Positions 47,387-57,203 of a stretch of 64,000 bases of DNA are shown here, one piece after another; within the stretch, counting starts at the first letter, position 1, and the number at the start of each line of letters is the position of its first letter. The stretch lies in contig JAFYBN010000005.1 in the NCBI GenBank assembly GCA_017540175.1, forward strand, positions 1 to 64,000, given 5' to 3'. Source of the DNA: Clostridia bacterium. GTDB lineage: Bacteria > Bacillota > Clostridia > Oscillospirales > CAG-272. A program made the position numbers and the translations under genes. A model generated the notes under the pieces. That model did no database searches, had not been told where the DNA came from, and saw only the letters and a list, made by a program, of their open reading frames with translations.

Positions 47387-48951
47387 AAATCGAGATTTTT
47401 GACACCACGCTCCGGGACGGCGAGCAGGGCGTCGGCGTTGAGTTTTCCGCCGACGACAAGCGGCGGGTGATTCACGCGCTTGACGCGCTCGGCGTAAACT
47501 ATATCGAAGCGGGCATGATCACGGACGAAACATCCGCCGCCTTCTTCGATTCGCTTGCCGGGATGCGGCTTGAGAACGCGAAGCTCGCCGTATTCACGCA
47601 GACCGCGAAGGTCGGCTCCGCCGCGGAGGACGACAGGCTCCTGAGGCTCGCCGCCGCCGCACCCGTTCCGTGTGCGGTCGTATTCGGCAAGGCGTGGCTC
47701 TATCAGGTGACGGACGTTCTCGGCGCGAGCGCGGAGGAAAACCTGCGACTCATCCGGGAGAGTATTTCATACCTTGTTCAGCAGGGCAAGGAGGTCATTT
47801 TCGACGCCGAGCATTTCTTCGACGGCTACGCGGACTCCCCGGAGTACGCCATGCAGACGGTCGAGGCGGCGTTTGAGGCGGGCGCGTCCCGCGTTGTGCT
47901 CTGCGACACCAACGGCGGCATGCTCCCGGACGTCGTGGGGCTTGTCACCGGAGCGGTGACGGCAGAATTCGACCGGATCGGCATTCACTGCCACAACGAT
48001 ATGGGGATGGCGGAGGCTTGCTCGGTCGCCGCGGTGCTGTCCGGCGCTTCCCAGGTGCAGGGGACGATTTCCGGCATCGGGGAGCGGTGCGGAAACGCGA
48101 ATCTCAACACCCTCATTCCGGTGCTGCAGTGCAAGCTCGGCTTCGACTGCATCAGGGACCGCATCTCGGTGCTCACGGCGACGGCGCGTGCGGTCAATGA
48201 CGCGGCAAATCTGTCCTTCGACGAAAGCGAGCCCTTTGTGGGCGGCTATGCGTTCACCCATAAGGCGGGCACCCACATCGACGGGGTCAAAAAGCACCCG
48301 CGCTCCTTCGAGCACATCGAACCGGAGGTCGTGGGGAACGCGCGGAACACCGTGATCAGCGGGCTCAGCGGGAGAGCCGCCATTCTTGACAAAATGCGCC
48401 TCTGCTTCCCCGACGCTGCATTCTCCAAAGAGGACCCCCGCGTGATCCGGGCGACGGCAATGATCCGCGAGCGGGAAGCGGACGGTTTCGATTACGAGGA
48501 TGCCGGCGCATCCCTTGCGCTGCTCATGGATGAGGCGATGGAAAAACGGGAGCGGTATTTCCGTCTGCTCGAGCTGAAGGTCCTCGTCGACGAGCGTGAC
48601 ACAGAGGCAAACGCCTCTTCCGCCGCCGCCGTGATCAAGATCGCCGTGGGCGAGCGCGAATATCTCACCGCGGGCGAGGGAAACGGCCCGGTCAACGCGA
48701 TCGACGAAGCGCTGCGGCGCGCCCTTACCCGGTTCTATCCCGAAATCGCGGATATGCACCTCACGGACTACCGCGTCCGCGTGCTCGATTCCCGCGCGAC
48801 GGCGTCGTCCGTCCGCGTCGCCATCGAATCCACGGACGGAAAATCCGTCTGGCGCACCGTGGGCGTGTCGTCCGACGTGATCCACGCGAGCTGGCAGGCC
48901 CTGCGCGACTCGGTGGAATATATGCTTTCAAGGGCAAAGGAAAACGGATAA
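47383..48951 (+). CDS. cimA: Citramalate synthase
   Basis: CimA condenses pyruvate with acetyl-CoA to (R)-citramalate, the threonine-independent entry to isoleucine. The protein begins MKIEIFDTTLRDGEQGVGVE, has IGIHCHNDMGMAEACSVAAV with the metal His residues, and FTHKAGTHIDGVKKHPRSFE, a motif seen in the CimA branch (LeuA has ASGIHQHG here). The regulatory C-domain runs to KSVWRTVGVSSDVIHASWQA. The 522 residues fit CimA. The 4-base overlap with leuA implies coupled translation. Confidence 0.92.
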   Translation: MKIEIFDTTLRDGEQGVGVEFSADDKRRVIHALDALGVNYIEAGMITDETSAAFFDSLAGMRLENAKLAVFTQTAKVGSAAEDDRLLRLAAAAPVPCAVVFGKAWLYQVTDVLGASAEENLRLIRESISYLVQQGKEVIFDAEHFFDGYADSPEYAMQTVEAAFEAGASRVVLCDTNGGMLPDVVGLVTGAVTAEFDRIGIHCHNDMGMAEACSVAAVLSGASQVQGTISGIGERCGNANLNTLIPVLQCKLGFDCIRDRISVLTATARAVNDAANLSFDESEPFVGGYAFTHKAGTHIDGVKKHPRSFEHIEPEVVGNARNTVISGLSGRAAILDKMRLCFPDAAFSKEDPRVIRATAMIREREADGFDYEDAGASLALLMDEAMEKRERYFRLLELKVLVDERDTEANASSAAAVIKIAVGEREYLTAGEGNGPVNAIDEALRRALTRFYPEIADMHLTDYRVRVLDSRATASSVRVAIESTDGKSVWRTVGVSSDVIHASWQALRDSVEYMLSRAKENG

Positions 48952-48989
48952 ATCCAATATTTCAACAAGGTAAACGAAAGGCATTGCGC

Positions 48990-50045
48990 ATGAAAACCGT
49001 TCTTATTCTGTTCGGCGGAAAATCCTCGGAATACGAGGTCTCCCTCTCATCGGCGACGGGGGTATATGAGAACATCGACAAGGAAACCTATCGGGTTCTG
49101 CTCGCGGGCATCACGAAGGATGGGAGGATGTATCTTTACGAAGGTGATCCGAAGAAAATCCTTGCCGACGAATGGGAACAGGACAAAAAGGCGCCTTTGA
49201 CCATCGATTTTTCCCGGGGCGAGCTTCTCGTCCTCCGGGAAGGGAATTCGGAATACATCCATGTCGACACCGTCCTGCCGATGATCCATGGCAAATACTG
49301 TGAGGACGGAACCATGCAGGGGCTGTTCGCCGTCGCGGGGATCCCCGTCGCGGGCTGCAGCTGTCAGGCGTCCGCGGTCTGCATGGACAAGGCGGTCGCG
49401 AAAGAAATCGTTGCGGCGGAAGTCGGAGCGAATCTGGCGAAAGCCGTGGTCGCGCGGGCGCGGGAATGCCGCTCCGACGCGGATATCGAGAGGATCCGGG
49501 AACAAGCCGAGCGGGAATTCGGCTATCCCATGTTCGTCAAGCCGTCCCGCGCGGGCTCGTCCGTGGGGGTCAACAAGGTCAAGAACGCCGATGCCTTTGC
49601 GCGGGCGCTCCGCAAGGCGTTCGAGGAGGACACGAAGGTCCTTGTCGAGGAAGCCGTCGTCGGCCGCGAGATCGAAGTCGCGGTGCTCGAAGAGGGGGAT
49701 GAGCTCATCGCGGCGCACCCCGCCGAGATCGACGTGGGTTCGTCGGAGTTTTACGATTACGAGACGAAATACATCAGCGACGCGTCGTCCTATTATCTTC
49801 CCGCGAGGCTGACGGAAGAAAAGCAGAACGAGGTCAGGGAAATCGCCGCGAAGATTTTCCGCGCGCTCGACTGCAGGGGATTCGCGCGCGTTGATTTCTT
49901 CTGCACCCCGGACGGCCGCTTCGTGTTCAATGAAATCAACACACTGCCGGGCTTCACGCCGATCTCCATGTTCCCGAAAATGATGATGAACGAAGGGATT
50001 ACCTACTCGGGACTCATCGACCGTCTCATCGCGGGGGCGCTGTGA
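48990..50045 (+). CDS. ddl: D-alanine--D-alanine ligase
   Basis: Ddl joins two D-Ala for peptidoglycan using ATP. The 351-residue ATP-grasp protein has LILFGGKSSEYEVSLSSATG at the N-terminus, KPSRAGSSVGVNKVKN in the ATP lid region, VVGREIEVAVLEEGDELIAA, and the metal-binding end FVFNEINTLPGFTPISMFPK. DASSYYLPARL keeps the Tyr expected in D-Ala-D-Ala (rather than D-Ala-D-Lac) ligases; this is an alignment by eye. The ribosome binding site (GAAAGG) is weak. It lies 38 bases behind cimA. Confidence 0.93.
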   Translation: MKTVLILFGGKSSEYEVSLSSATGVYENIDKETYRVLLAGITKDGRMYLYEGDPKKILADEWEQDKKAPLTIDFSRGELLVLREGNSEYIHVDTVLPMIHGKYCEDGTMQGLFAVAGIPVAGCSCQASAVCMDKAVAKEIVAAEVGANLAKAVVARARECRSDADIERIREQAEREFGYPMFVKPSRAGSSVGVNKVKNADAFARALRKAFEEDTKVLVEEAVVGREIEVAVLEEGDELIAAHPAEIDVGSSEFYDYETKYISDASSYYLPARLTEEKQNEVREIAAKIFRALDCRGFARVDFFCTPDGRFVFNEINTLPGFTPISMFPKMMMNEGITYSGLIDRLIAGAL

Positions 50046-50065
50046 GCCGCAAATCTGTCCGAACT

Positions 50066-50081
50066 TGTTTCACGTGAAACA
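50066..50081. promoter_or_regulatory. parS site 3 (ddl-DUF4091 spacer)
   Basis: Perfect TGTTTCACGTGAAACA, 21 bases after the ddl stop codon. Confidence 0.93.
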
Positions 50082-50118
50082 TTTGCATAAGGCAAAGGAT
50101 AACGAAAGGGGAAACACC

Positions 50119-51765
50119 ATGTCCATTCTGATCAAAGCCGTCTCCTCTCTTGAAAAATGCTTCATGGACGAGGACATCGCGGCAAAACGGGAGATTGCCC
50201 GCGGCGAAGCTCTGCTCGGGGAGGAATTCGCGTTTGAGGTCGCCTACGTTTCGGACGATCCCGCGCATTTTCCGCGCAAGACGCTGCGGCTGAGCGTCGT
50301 CTCTCCGCTCAAAGATTATATCACCGTGCGCCAGATCGAGCCCGTGCCGGTGCGGTATCCCGCCGCCCCGGGATCGGACGACAACTATCTGCGCAAGACT
50401 CCCGGTCTCTACCCCGACCTGCTCGCGCCCCTGAATCCGCGCGGGGAGGTGTTTGTGACCTGCGGTCAGCTGAAAGCTCTTTGGGTCACCGTGAAAGTGC
50501 CCGAGGATGCCGAAGCGGGCGATTACCCCGTCGCGATCCGCCTTGAAGCGGAAGAGGCCAGCTTCTCCGCGGAAATCACGCTCCATGTCATCGGCGTCCG
50601 CATTCCGAAGCAGAAGATGATCGTGACCGAGTGGTTCCACACGGACTGCATCGCCAATTACTACGATCTTGAGACCTTCTCCCCGAAGCATTGCGAGTAC
50701 ATCGGCAAGTTCATGCGCGCCGCGGTCGACAACGGCATCAATGCCATCCTTACCCCTGTTTTCACTCCGCCGCTCGATACCGCGGTCGGCGGCGAAAGAA
50801 GGACCACCCAGCTTGTCGACGTGACAAAAACGGAGGACGGCTGGGAATTCGGCTTCTCGAAACTCGAGCAGTGGGTCCACCTGGCCCTCGCTGTCGGCGT
50901 TGAGTATTTTGAAATCTCTCACTTCTACACCCAGTGGGGCGCAAAGCACGCGCCGAAGATCATGGGATGGGACGAGGGTGTTTACCGCCGTCTCTTCGGA
51001 TGGGAGACCGACGCCACGTCGGACGAGTACCGCGGCTTCCTGCGCGCGTTCATACCGGCGCTGCTTTCCAAGATGAAGGAGCTCGGCGTCGAGGACCGTT
51101 GCCTCTTCCACATCTCGGACGAGCCCTCGCTCGATGCGATCGAGTCCTACAGCGCGGCGCGTGAGCAGATCGCCGATCTTCTTGAGGGACACCGCGTGAT
51201 GGACGCGCTTTCGAATTTCGATTTTTACCGGACGGGCGCATGCCAGAACCCCATTCCGTCGAACAACCATATCGAACCCTTCCTGGAGGCGGGGGTTCCC
51301 GATCTCTGGACCTATTACTGCTGCGGACAGCATACCAACGTCTCGAACCGCTTTCTCGCCATGCCCATGCAGCGCACCCGCGTCATCGGCACGCAGTTCT
51401 GGAAATACAAAATCACCGGGTTCCTCCAGTGGGGCTTCAATTTCTATAATTCCCAGCATTCCGTTCGCTGCATCGACCCGTACCTTGTTACGGACGGCGA
51501 TTACTGGGTCCCCGCAGGTGACTGCTTCGCCGTTTATCCCGGGCCGCACGGCGAGCCCTATGAAACGCTCCACATGAAGGCGTTCACCATGGCGCTGCAG
51601 GATCGTCGGGTCATGGATCTCGCCGAGGAGCTTGCCGGACGGGACGCGGTGCTCGAGGTGCTCGAAAGAGAAGGGGAGATTACCTTCTCGAAGTATCCTC
51701 ACGGCGCGGAGTGGCTCGAAAGCGTTCGCGCGGGCGTCAATGCTCTGATCGAAAAGAATATCTGA
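50119..51765 (+). CDS. DUF4091-family putative glycoside hydrolase
   Basis: The start at 50119 follows AAAGGGG. The 548-residue protein has an N-terminal beta-sandwich (residues 1-175) and a TIM-barrel-like domain with VTEWFHTDCIANYYDLETFS, YFEISHFYTQWGAKHAPKIM, and RCLFHISDEPSLDAIESYSA. In the last of these, Asp-Glu-Pro is the likely acidic pair of this domain. The family occurs with glycan-degrading loci but its activity is not established as far as I know. No signal peptide. It follows ddl with a parS site between, and a terminator at 51787-51834 closes it. Confidence 0.8.
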   Translation: MSILIKAVSSLEKCFMDEDIAAKREIARGEALLGEEFAFEVAYVSDDPAHFPRKTLRLSVVSPLKDYITVRQIEPVPVRYPAAPGSDDNYLRKTPGLYPDLLAPLNPRGEVFVTCGQLKALWVTVKVPEDAEAGDYPVAIRLEAEEASFSAEITLHVIGVRIPKQKMIVTEWFHTDCIANYYDLETFSPKHCEYIGKFMRAAVDNGINAILTPVFTPPLDTAVGGERRTTQLVDVTKTEDGWEFGFSKLEQWVHLALAVGVEYFEISHFYTQWGAKHAPKIMGWDEGVYRRLFGWETDATSDEYRGFLRAFIPALLSKMKELGVEDRCLFHISDEPSLDAIESYSAAREQIADLLEGHRVMDALSNFDFYRTGACQNPIPSNNHIEPFLEAGVPDLWTYYCCGQHTNVSNRFLAMPMQRTRVIGTQFWKYKITGFLQWGFNFYNSQHSVRCIDPYLVTDGDYWVPAGDCFAVYPGPHGEPYETLHMKAFTMALQDRRVMDLAEELAGRDAVLEVLEREGEITFSKYPHGAEWLESVRAGVNALIEKNI

Positions 51766-51786
51766 TATCCCCTTCGGCTTCGCGAT

Positions 51787-51834
51787 GCCGCCGCGGTTTT
51801 TCCGGGATAACCGGAGAGACCCGGCGGCTTTTTT
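51787..51834 (+). terminator. Terminator of the DUF4091 gene
   Basis: GCCGCCG (51787-51793) pairs with CGGCGGC (51822-51828), then TTTTTT. Confidence 0.78.
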
Positions 51835-51887
51835 GTCGGCCGGAGCGAATTTTTTGCGGGAAAACCGCGGCGGATGCGTCAAACCCC

Positions 51888-51917
51888 TTGATTTTTGCGA
51901 TTCGGGTGTGCTATAAT
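51888..51917 (+). promoter_or_regulatory. Promoter of the LytM-like gene
   Basis: TTGATT (51888-51893) and TATAAT (51912-51917), 18-base spacer. Confidence 0.6.
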
Positions 51918-51996
51918 ACTGATACGGTTAAAATGCGTGATTTGTCCGCTCCCGCTCGATGCGCGGAGGGACACAGAATAGAAGGGACGGTATGAT

Positions 51997-53643
51997 TTGA
52001 AAAACAAACTGATCGCCGTGATCGCGGCAGTTCTGTGCCTGATTCCGACCGCGGTCGCCTTTGCCAGTTACCGCAATACGCTGAACGCGCCCGTGGACGT
52101 ATCAAATGCCGAGGCGATTTCCGTTGTCGACCTGACGGGCAAGGAGTTTTCCTTCACCAAGGAGGCGGACGGAAAAACCGCCGAGGAGCTGATCCGGTAT
52201 TTTCTCGACATGAAGGAGCGCGCCCAGCCGATTTCGACTCTCCCCGAGTCCCTGAACGGAGAACAGTTCTTCAAGGTCACGATCTCCGCGGCGGTAAAGA
52301 CGCTTCCGTTTGAATGTTATTTTTCAACCAATCCCGCTACTTGTTACTTTGTGGCGGACGACGGCACGCCCTATAAGATCGGAGAAGAGGACGCCGCGGA
52401 ATTCATTCAGACGAAATACGCCGAATGCCTGTATAAGGAAGCGGCGATGCCGATCCTGACTCTTTCCGGATCCGCGGAAGTGACGCCGGATCAGGCTACA
52501 TGGCGCTATAAGAATTACACGGGCGGTTATGTCGATTCCGATTCCATTGCGGCTTATCAGAACGACGAAAGCTACGATATCGAAGGCGGGCTGGATCTTT
52601 CCTTCGATTTGAACCCCGATTTCTGTTCCGTTCTCGTGAAGGACACCGCTGACAGCGTCCTGTTCGACGGCATGAACGAGAATCTTTCGGAATTCACCAT
52701 CGACAAAACCCGGCAGATCATCGTCGAGGTTACCGCGAAGTGGTACGAGGATCCCTCCCGTTCCTTCTACGGCGAGCTGTTCTACCGCTTTACGACGGTG
52801 GTCACCGCTCCCGCCGAATTCTACAAGGGCATGGACAGCGTGAACGCGGGCAAATTCGTCGCGATCACGGCGCTCAACGTTACCAAGCCGTCCGCCATCA
52901 CCATGACGACGGACATGCCGGGTGCGATCGCCCCCGTGTTCTACTCCGAAACCTCCACCATTGCCGTCGGTCTGCTTCCGATCGACGTTGAAACGCCGAC
53001 CGGGGACTACACCCTCACGTTCGCGTATGGCGGCACCATCGCGCATGTGATGCTGCACGTTGAGAACGTCGGCTTCGGGACCTCGTACTATTCGGTGCCC
53101 GATTCCGTGCTTGCGGCCGCGCGCTCCCAGTCCGCGCTGCTCCAGTTTGAGGGCGCGATGAAGGAGATCATGGCGACGGGCGAAAACGGACGGTATTTCT
53201 CGGGCTACTTCCTCAAAGGGGTGACCGATGACGCTCAGCTTCTGCGCGGATTCGGCCGTCCGATCCACGTCAACGGCTCGGAAAGCCCGACCTACCGCAA
53301 CAACGGCGTCGATTACGCGGCGGAGCCGGGTCAGCCGGTCGTGGCGTGCAACAGCGGCAAGGTCGTTTATGTGGGCGAGCTCGACTACACCGGCAAGGTC
53401 ATCGTGATCGAACACGGATTCGGACTGAAGACGTGGTACTATAACCTCGGCGGGACGTCCGTGAGCGTAGGCGACTCGGTCGAAAAGGGGCAGGGCATCG
53501 GCGCCACCGGACAGACCGGCTTCACCGGACAGAGCGGCGCGCACATTGCCATGTCCGTCGGCTCGACCTTCGTTTCCCCGTACGACACATGGGCGGACAG
53601 CCCGGTCGCGGGCAAGGTCCTCATCGCGAAGATCGACGAGTAA
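51997..53643 (+). CDS. Membrane-anchored protein with degenerate LytM/M23 domain
   Basis: A TTG start at 51997 opens with MKNKLIAVIAAVLCLIPTAV, a signal or anchor helix. Residues about 40-400 form extracytoplasmic beta-rich segments without a family I recognise. Residues about 425-530 are a LytM/M23 fold (NNGVDYAAEPGQPVVACNSG, VIVIEHGFGLKTWYYNL, GIGATGQTGFTGQSGAHIAM). Zinc ligands are incomplete: the first His is Asn435 although Asp439 remains, and the HxH pair is His516-Ile-Ala518. It is therefore probably a non-catalytic LytM protein, as known for SpoIIQ and EnvC, acting as a scaffold or amidase activator. Confidence 0.82.
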   Translation: MKNKLIAVIAAVLCLIPTAVAFASYRNTLNAPVDVSNAEAISVVDLTGKEFSFTKEADGKTAEELIRYFLDMKERAQPISTLPESLNGEQFFKVTISAAVKTLPFECYFSTNPATCYFVADDGTPYKIGEEDAAEFIQTKYAECLYKEAAMPILTLSGSAEVTPDQATWRYKNYTGGYVDSDSIAAYQNDESYDIEGGLDLSFDLNPDFCSVLVKDTADSVLFDGMNENLSEFTIDKTRQIIVEVTAKWYEDPSRSFYGELFYRFTTVVTAPAEFYKGMDSVNAGKFVAITALNVTKPSAITMTTDMPGAIAPVFYSETSTIAVGLLPIDVETPTGDYTLTFAYGGTIAHVMLHVENVGFGTSYYSVPDSVLAAARSQSALLQFEGAMKEIMATGENGRYFSGYFLKGVTDDAQLLRGFGRPIHVNGSESPTYRNNGVDYAAEPGQPVVACNSGKVVYVGELDYTGKVIVIEHGFGLKTWYYNLGGTSVSVGDSVEKGQGIGATGQTGFTGQSGAHIAMSVGSTFVSPYDTWADSPVAGKVLIAKIDE

Positions 53644-53662
53644 GATCAACCAAAAACTATCG

Positions 53663-53700
53663 GAAACCGCACGGGAAACAGACGTCTCACGTGCGGTTTC
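53663..53700 (+). terminator. Hairpin between the LytM-like gene and addB
   Basis: GAAACCGCACG (53663-53673) pairs perfectly with CGTGCGGTTTC (53690-53700); a short T/C tract follows. It is a probable terminator or attenuator ahead of addB. Confidence 0.6.
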
Positions 53701-53717
53701 TTCCATCGGGGGAGGCT

Positions 53718-56700
53718 ATGCTGCATTTTGTCATCGGACGTTCCGGCAGCGGCAAGACGCGCAGGATCCGGGAGGAAATCGAAAAAGAAATACGCGGGGG
53801 CGGCAGGGATGTGCTTGTGCTCGTCCCGGAGCAGCAGACGGTCGCGTGGGAAACGCGCATGGCGGCTGTTCTTCCGCCGTCTGCAAATCTGCGCATGGAG
53901 ATCACCAATTTCACGCGGCTCGCGAACGCGGTGTTCCGGGAATACGGCGGACTTGCGGATGAGCTCATCGACGAGGGCAGCCGCGCCCTGCTCGTCTGGC
54001 GTGCCATGCTTTCCGTCTGGGATGAGCTGGAGGTATATCGCGCCGGGGACGGAGCGAACGCCGGAGCGAACGCGGGCACGGGCAGGGAGGATCGCAGCCT
54101 GCCCCGTCTGATGCGCGCCATCGACGATCTGAAAGCCGCGGGGATCACCCCGCAGCGCGCGGAAGAAGCTCTTGACGAGCTCCTGCGCCGGGACACGGAC
54201 GGGGAGCGGGAAGAGCCCGATCCGGGAAACGGGCGTGGCAGCCGCGGCGGCCTCGCGTCCCGCCTGCACGACGCGGTTCTTGTGTACGCCGCGTATGAAG
54301 AGCTTCTTCATCGGGATCGCGTCGACCGCGCCGATCTGCTTTCGAGTCTCGAAAAAAACCTGCGCACGCACCCGTATTTCCGCGGAAAAGCGGTTTTTAT
54401 CGATTCCTTCTTCTCTCTCACCGCGCCCGAGGAGCGCATTCTGCGCCATGTTTTCGCGCAGGCGGACGAGGTGTGGGTCAGCTTTGCCTGCCCGGCAGAC
54501 GGCGGAGAAGATGAAGAGCCGGGCGCGCCGGAAATGCAGTTCGGCGAGGTCAGAACCTTCCTCAAATCGGCAAACCGGCTTGCCGCGCGGGAGAACAAGC
54601 CCGTCGAGCGCGTCATGCTCCGGGAAAATCGCCGGCATCCGGAGGGATCGGTCCTTGCCTGCGTCGAAAGAGATTTGTACCGCTTCGGCGTGGACATGAA
54701 AGGGGAATTTGTTTCACGTGAAACATCCGCGGAGGTGATACGCTGTGCCGACCGCTACGACGAAGCAGAAGCGTGCGCGTCCATGATCGACCGCCTGCTC
54801 CGCGAAGGATACGCCTGCCGGGAAATCGCCGTCGTTGCCCGCGATATGAGCACAAGGGAGGGCATTCTCGACGCCGTCCTGCGCGCGCACGGGATCCCGT
54901 GCTTCCTTTCCGAATCCTCGGCGCTCTCCCATTCGCCGGCCGTGCGCCTGATGCTCGCGGCGCTTTCCGTCGGAGCGGGCGGGTGGCAGCGGCGGGACAT
55001 CGTCCGGCTGCTCAAGACCGGACTTACGCCCCCCACGCCCGCGGATTCGCCGCTTGCCGATCTCTCCGACGACGCTTTTGAAAGCTATATCGCCGTCTGG
55101 AACATCCGAGGCAGGCGCATGTTTGCCGCACCGGACGGGCCCGCAGGCGGGTGGACCATGAACCCGGCGGGTTATCAGCCGGAAATCACCGGGCAGGGGC
55201 GCGTCCTGCTCGATGCCGCGAACGAAGCCCGGGCAAGGATCATCCCGCCGCTCGAACGGCTTCTCGCCGTATTCGACGCGGGCCCGGCTCCCGTGCACGA
55301 TATCGCCGAGCGGCTCGTCCTGTTCGCCGAGGAATACGAGGTGGAAAAAGGACTCTCCCGCCTTGCGGATACATACCGGCGGATCGGAATGCCGCGGGAG
55401 GCGATGCGCGCGGAACAGAGCTGGGGGGCGGTCTGCGGGATCCTCGACAAAATGGTGTCCGTCCTCGGAGACACCGCTCTTGATCCCGGACGCTTTTCCG
55501 GTCTGTTTTCCCGTGTCGCCGCCGCGCTTGACGTCGGCACCATTCCCACCGCCATGGACGAGGTCGTCCTCGGCAGCGCCTCCGGGGTGCGATATGACGA
55601 AGCAAAATGCGTCCTCATGCTCGGGACGGTCGACGGGGAGTTTCCGGCCGCGGTCACGGGGGAGAGCTCGTTCTTCGACGATCGGGATATGATGACGCTC
55701 GAATCCGTCGGTCTTGTGCTGAGATCTCCCGACTCCGCCATGCAGAACGCCCGTGAGGCCTTCATGTTCTACCGAACCGCCGCGTCCGCGAGCGAAAAGC
55801 TCTTTCTCTTCGCGCCGACCGGGGAGGGCAAATCGCTTTCCTCCGCGGCGGAGAGGATCGGCAGACTCGCCCCGAACCGGAGTTATGGGGAAATGCCGCT
55901 TTCCGAAATCGTATATCATAAAGAAACCGCGGAATATCTGCTCGCGCGCCGCACGGCTCCGCGCGAACGGGATCTGCTCCTGCGGCTGGCAGGGGATCGC
56001 GCCTCGGATACCCGCGTGTCCCTGACCGCCGGAGGCGACCGCATCGCGGAGAGCATGCGGGAGAGCGGTCCCGATATGCGGCTTTCCCAGTCCCGCATCG
56101 AAACCTTCCTGAAGTGTCCCTTCCGGTACGCGTGCCAGTACCGCGTCCGGCTCGCCGAGGAGCCGCGTGCCGAGATCACGCCCGCGGATGTGGGCAATTT
56201 CGTGCATTGCATCCTCGAGCGCTTCTTTTCCGAAATCCCCCCGGAACGCCTTCCCGTCCCGGACGACGAACTGCGGCGGACGGCGGACGGCATCATCGAG
56301 GAATACGTCGCCGGACTCGCGCGGGCGACCGGCGGCGGGCTTCTGCGCGGGGGCTCGGACGGCAGACTGCGCTGGCTCTTCCTCCGTCTCAGCCGCCATG
56401 TCACGGTGTTCCTGCGCGCCGTTTCCGACGAACTTGCCCAGAGCGGATTCAAACCCGCCGCGTTCGAGCTGCCCATCGGCATCGAGCAGAAGGGGAAAAC
56501 CAGCGTCAAGCCCATCCGGATCCCCCTGCCGGACGGCGCCGAGGTGAGCCTTGACGGGATTGCCGACCGCGTGGACGTCTGGAACGCCCCGGACGGGAAG
56601 CAGTACATCCGCGTCGTGGATTACAAGACCGGTGAAAAATCCTTCTCCATGGACCGCGTCGCGCGGGGGCTGGACATACAGACACTGCTCTATTTGTTCT

Positions 56701-57158
56701 CCGTCTGGAAAAACGGTCTGCCCGACGGGGATGAAGAACGGGAGCGCGTTCCCGCCGGAGCCGTATATCTGTCACTCAGACCCGCGCCGGTCGTTTCCGA
56801 AAAGATGCTCACCGCCGAAGAAGCCGAACGGGAGGCGGAAGAAAAAATCGAGCGTGTCGGCGTGTATCTCGCGGATGGAGACGCTCTTTCCGCCATGGAC
56901 AGCGCGCTCGACGGCCGCTTCGTGCCCGTGAAGGCGAAAGAAGACGGCTATGCCGGTCTGGGCAAAACAGCGCTCTTGACCCTCGACGAATTCGGCGGTC
57001 TGTACGAGCAGATCGAAGAGGTCGTCGGGCGGATCGCGCGGGAAATGCGCTCCGGCGCCGCGGAGGCAAGACCGAGACGAACGGACGGAAATGATCCGTG
57101 TAAGTGGTGCGCCGCGAAATACGTATGCCGAAGCGCCGAAAGAGAAGGATCCGATTGA
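53718..57158 (+). CDS. addB: ATP-dependent helicase/nuclease subunit B
   Basis: AddB with AddA resects double-strand breaks and stops at Chi. The start at 53718 follows GGGGGAGG. MLHFVIGRSGSGKTRRIREE is the N-terminal Walker A. The C-terminal PD-(D/E)XK nuclease is seen in LDGIADRVDVW and IRVVDYKTGEKSFSMDRVAR. The iron-sulfur Cys set is complete: one in SRIETFLKCPFRYACQYRV and three in CKWCAAKYVC at the end. At 1146 residues it is full length. parS site 4 is inside the coding sequence (residues about 331-336, FVSRET). addA follows after 166 bases. Confidence 0.95.
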   Translation: MLHFVIGRSGSGKTRRIREEIEKEIRGGGRDVLVLVPEQQTVAWETRMAAVLPPSANLRMEITNFTRLANAVFREYGGLADELIDEGSRALLVWRAMLSVWDELEVYRAGDGANAGANAGTGREDRSLPRLMRAIDDLKAAGITPQRAEEALDELLRRDTDGEREEPDPGNGRGSRGGLASRLHDAVLVYAAYEELLHRDRVDRADLLSSLEKNLRTHPYFRGKAVFIDSFFSLTAPEERILRHVFAQADEVWVSFACPADGGEDEEPGAPEMQFGEVRTFLKSANRLAARENKPVERVMLRENRRHPEGSVLACVERDLYRFGVDMKGEFVSRETSAEVIRCADRYDEAEACASMIDRLLREGYACREIAVVARDMSTREGILDAVLRAHGIPCFLSESSALSHSPAVRLMLAALSVGAGGWQRRDIVRLLKTGLTPPTPADSPLADLSDDAFESYIAVWNIRGRRMFAAPDGPAGGWTMNPAGYQPEITGQGRVLLDAANEARARIIPPLERLLAVFDAGPAPVHDIAERLVLFAEEYEVEKGLSRLADTYRRIGMPREAMRAEQSWGAVCGILDKMVSVLGDTALDPGRFSGLFSRVAAALDVGTIPTAMDEVVLGSASGVRYDEAKCVLMLGTVDGEFPAAVTGESSFFDDRDMMTLESVGLVLRSPDSAMQNAREAFMFYRTAASASEKLFLFAPTGEGKSLSSAAERIGRLAPNRSYGEMPLSEIVYHKETAEYLLARRTAPRERDLLLRLAGDRASDTRVSLTAGGDRIAESMRESGPDMRLSQSRIETFLKCPFRYACQYRVRLAEEPRAEITPADVGNFVHCILERFFSEIPPERLPVPDDELRRTADGIIEEYVAGLARATGGGLLRGGSDGRLRWLFLRLSRHVTVFLRAVSDELAQSGFKPAAFELPIGIEQKGKTSVKPIRIPLPDGAEVSLDGIADRVDVWNAPDGKQYIRVVDYKTGEKSFSMDRVARGLDIQTLLYLFSVWKNGLPDGDEERERVPAGAVYLSLRPAPVVSEKMLTAEEAEREAEEKIERVGVYLADGDALSAMDSALDGRFVPVKAKEDGYAGLGKTALLTLDEFGGLYEQIEEVVGRIAREMRSGAAEARPRRTDGNDPCKWCAAKYVCRSAEREGSD
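54710..54725. promoter_or_regulatory. parS site 4 (inside addB)
   Basis: Perfect TGTTTCACGTGAAACA within the addB coding sequence. Confidence 0.93.
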
Positions 57159-57203
57159 CAAAAATTCCTGACCGAAGCGCGGCGAACGGCCTCGGGTCAG
57201 ACT

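Noticed and set aside
50026..51882. 618-residue open frame opposite the DUF4091 gene
   Set aside because: It is antisense to a convincing gene and has no start signals.
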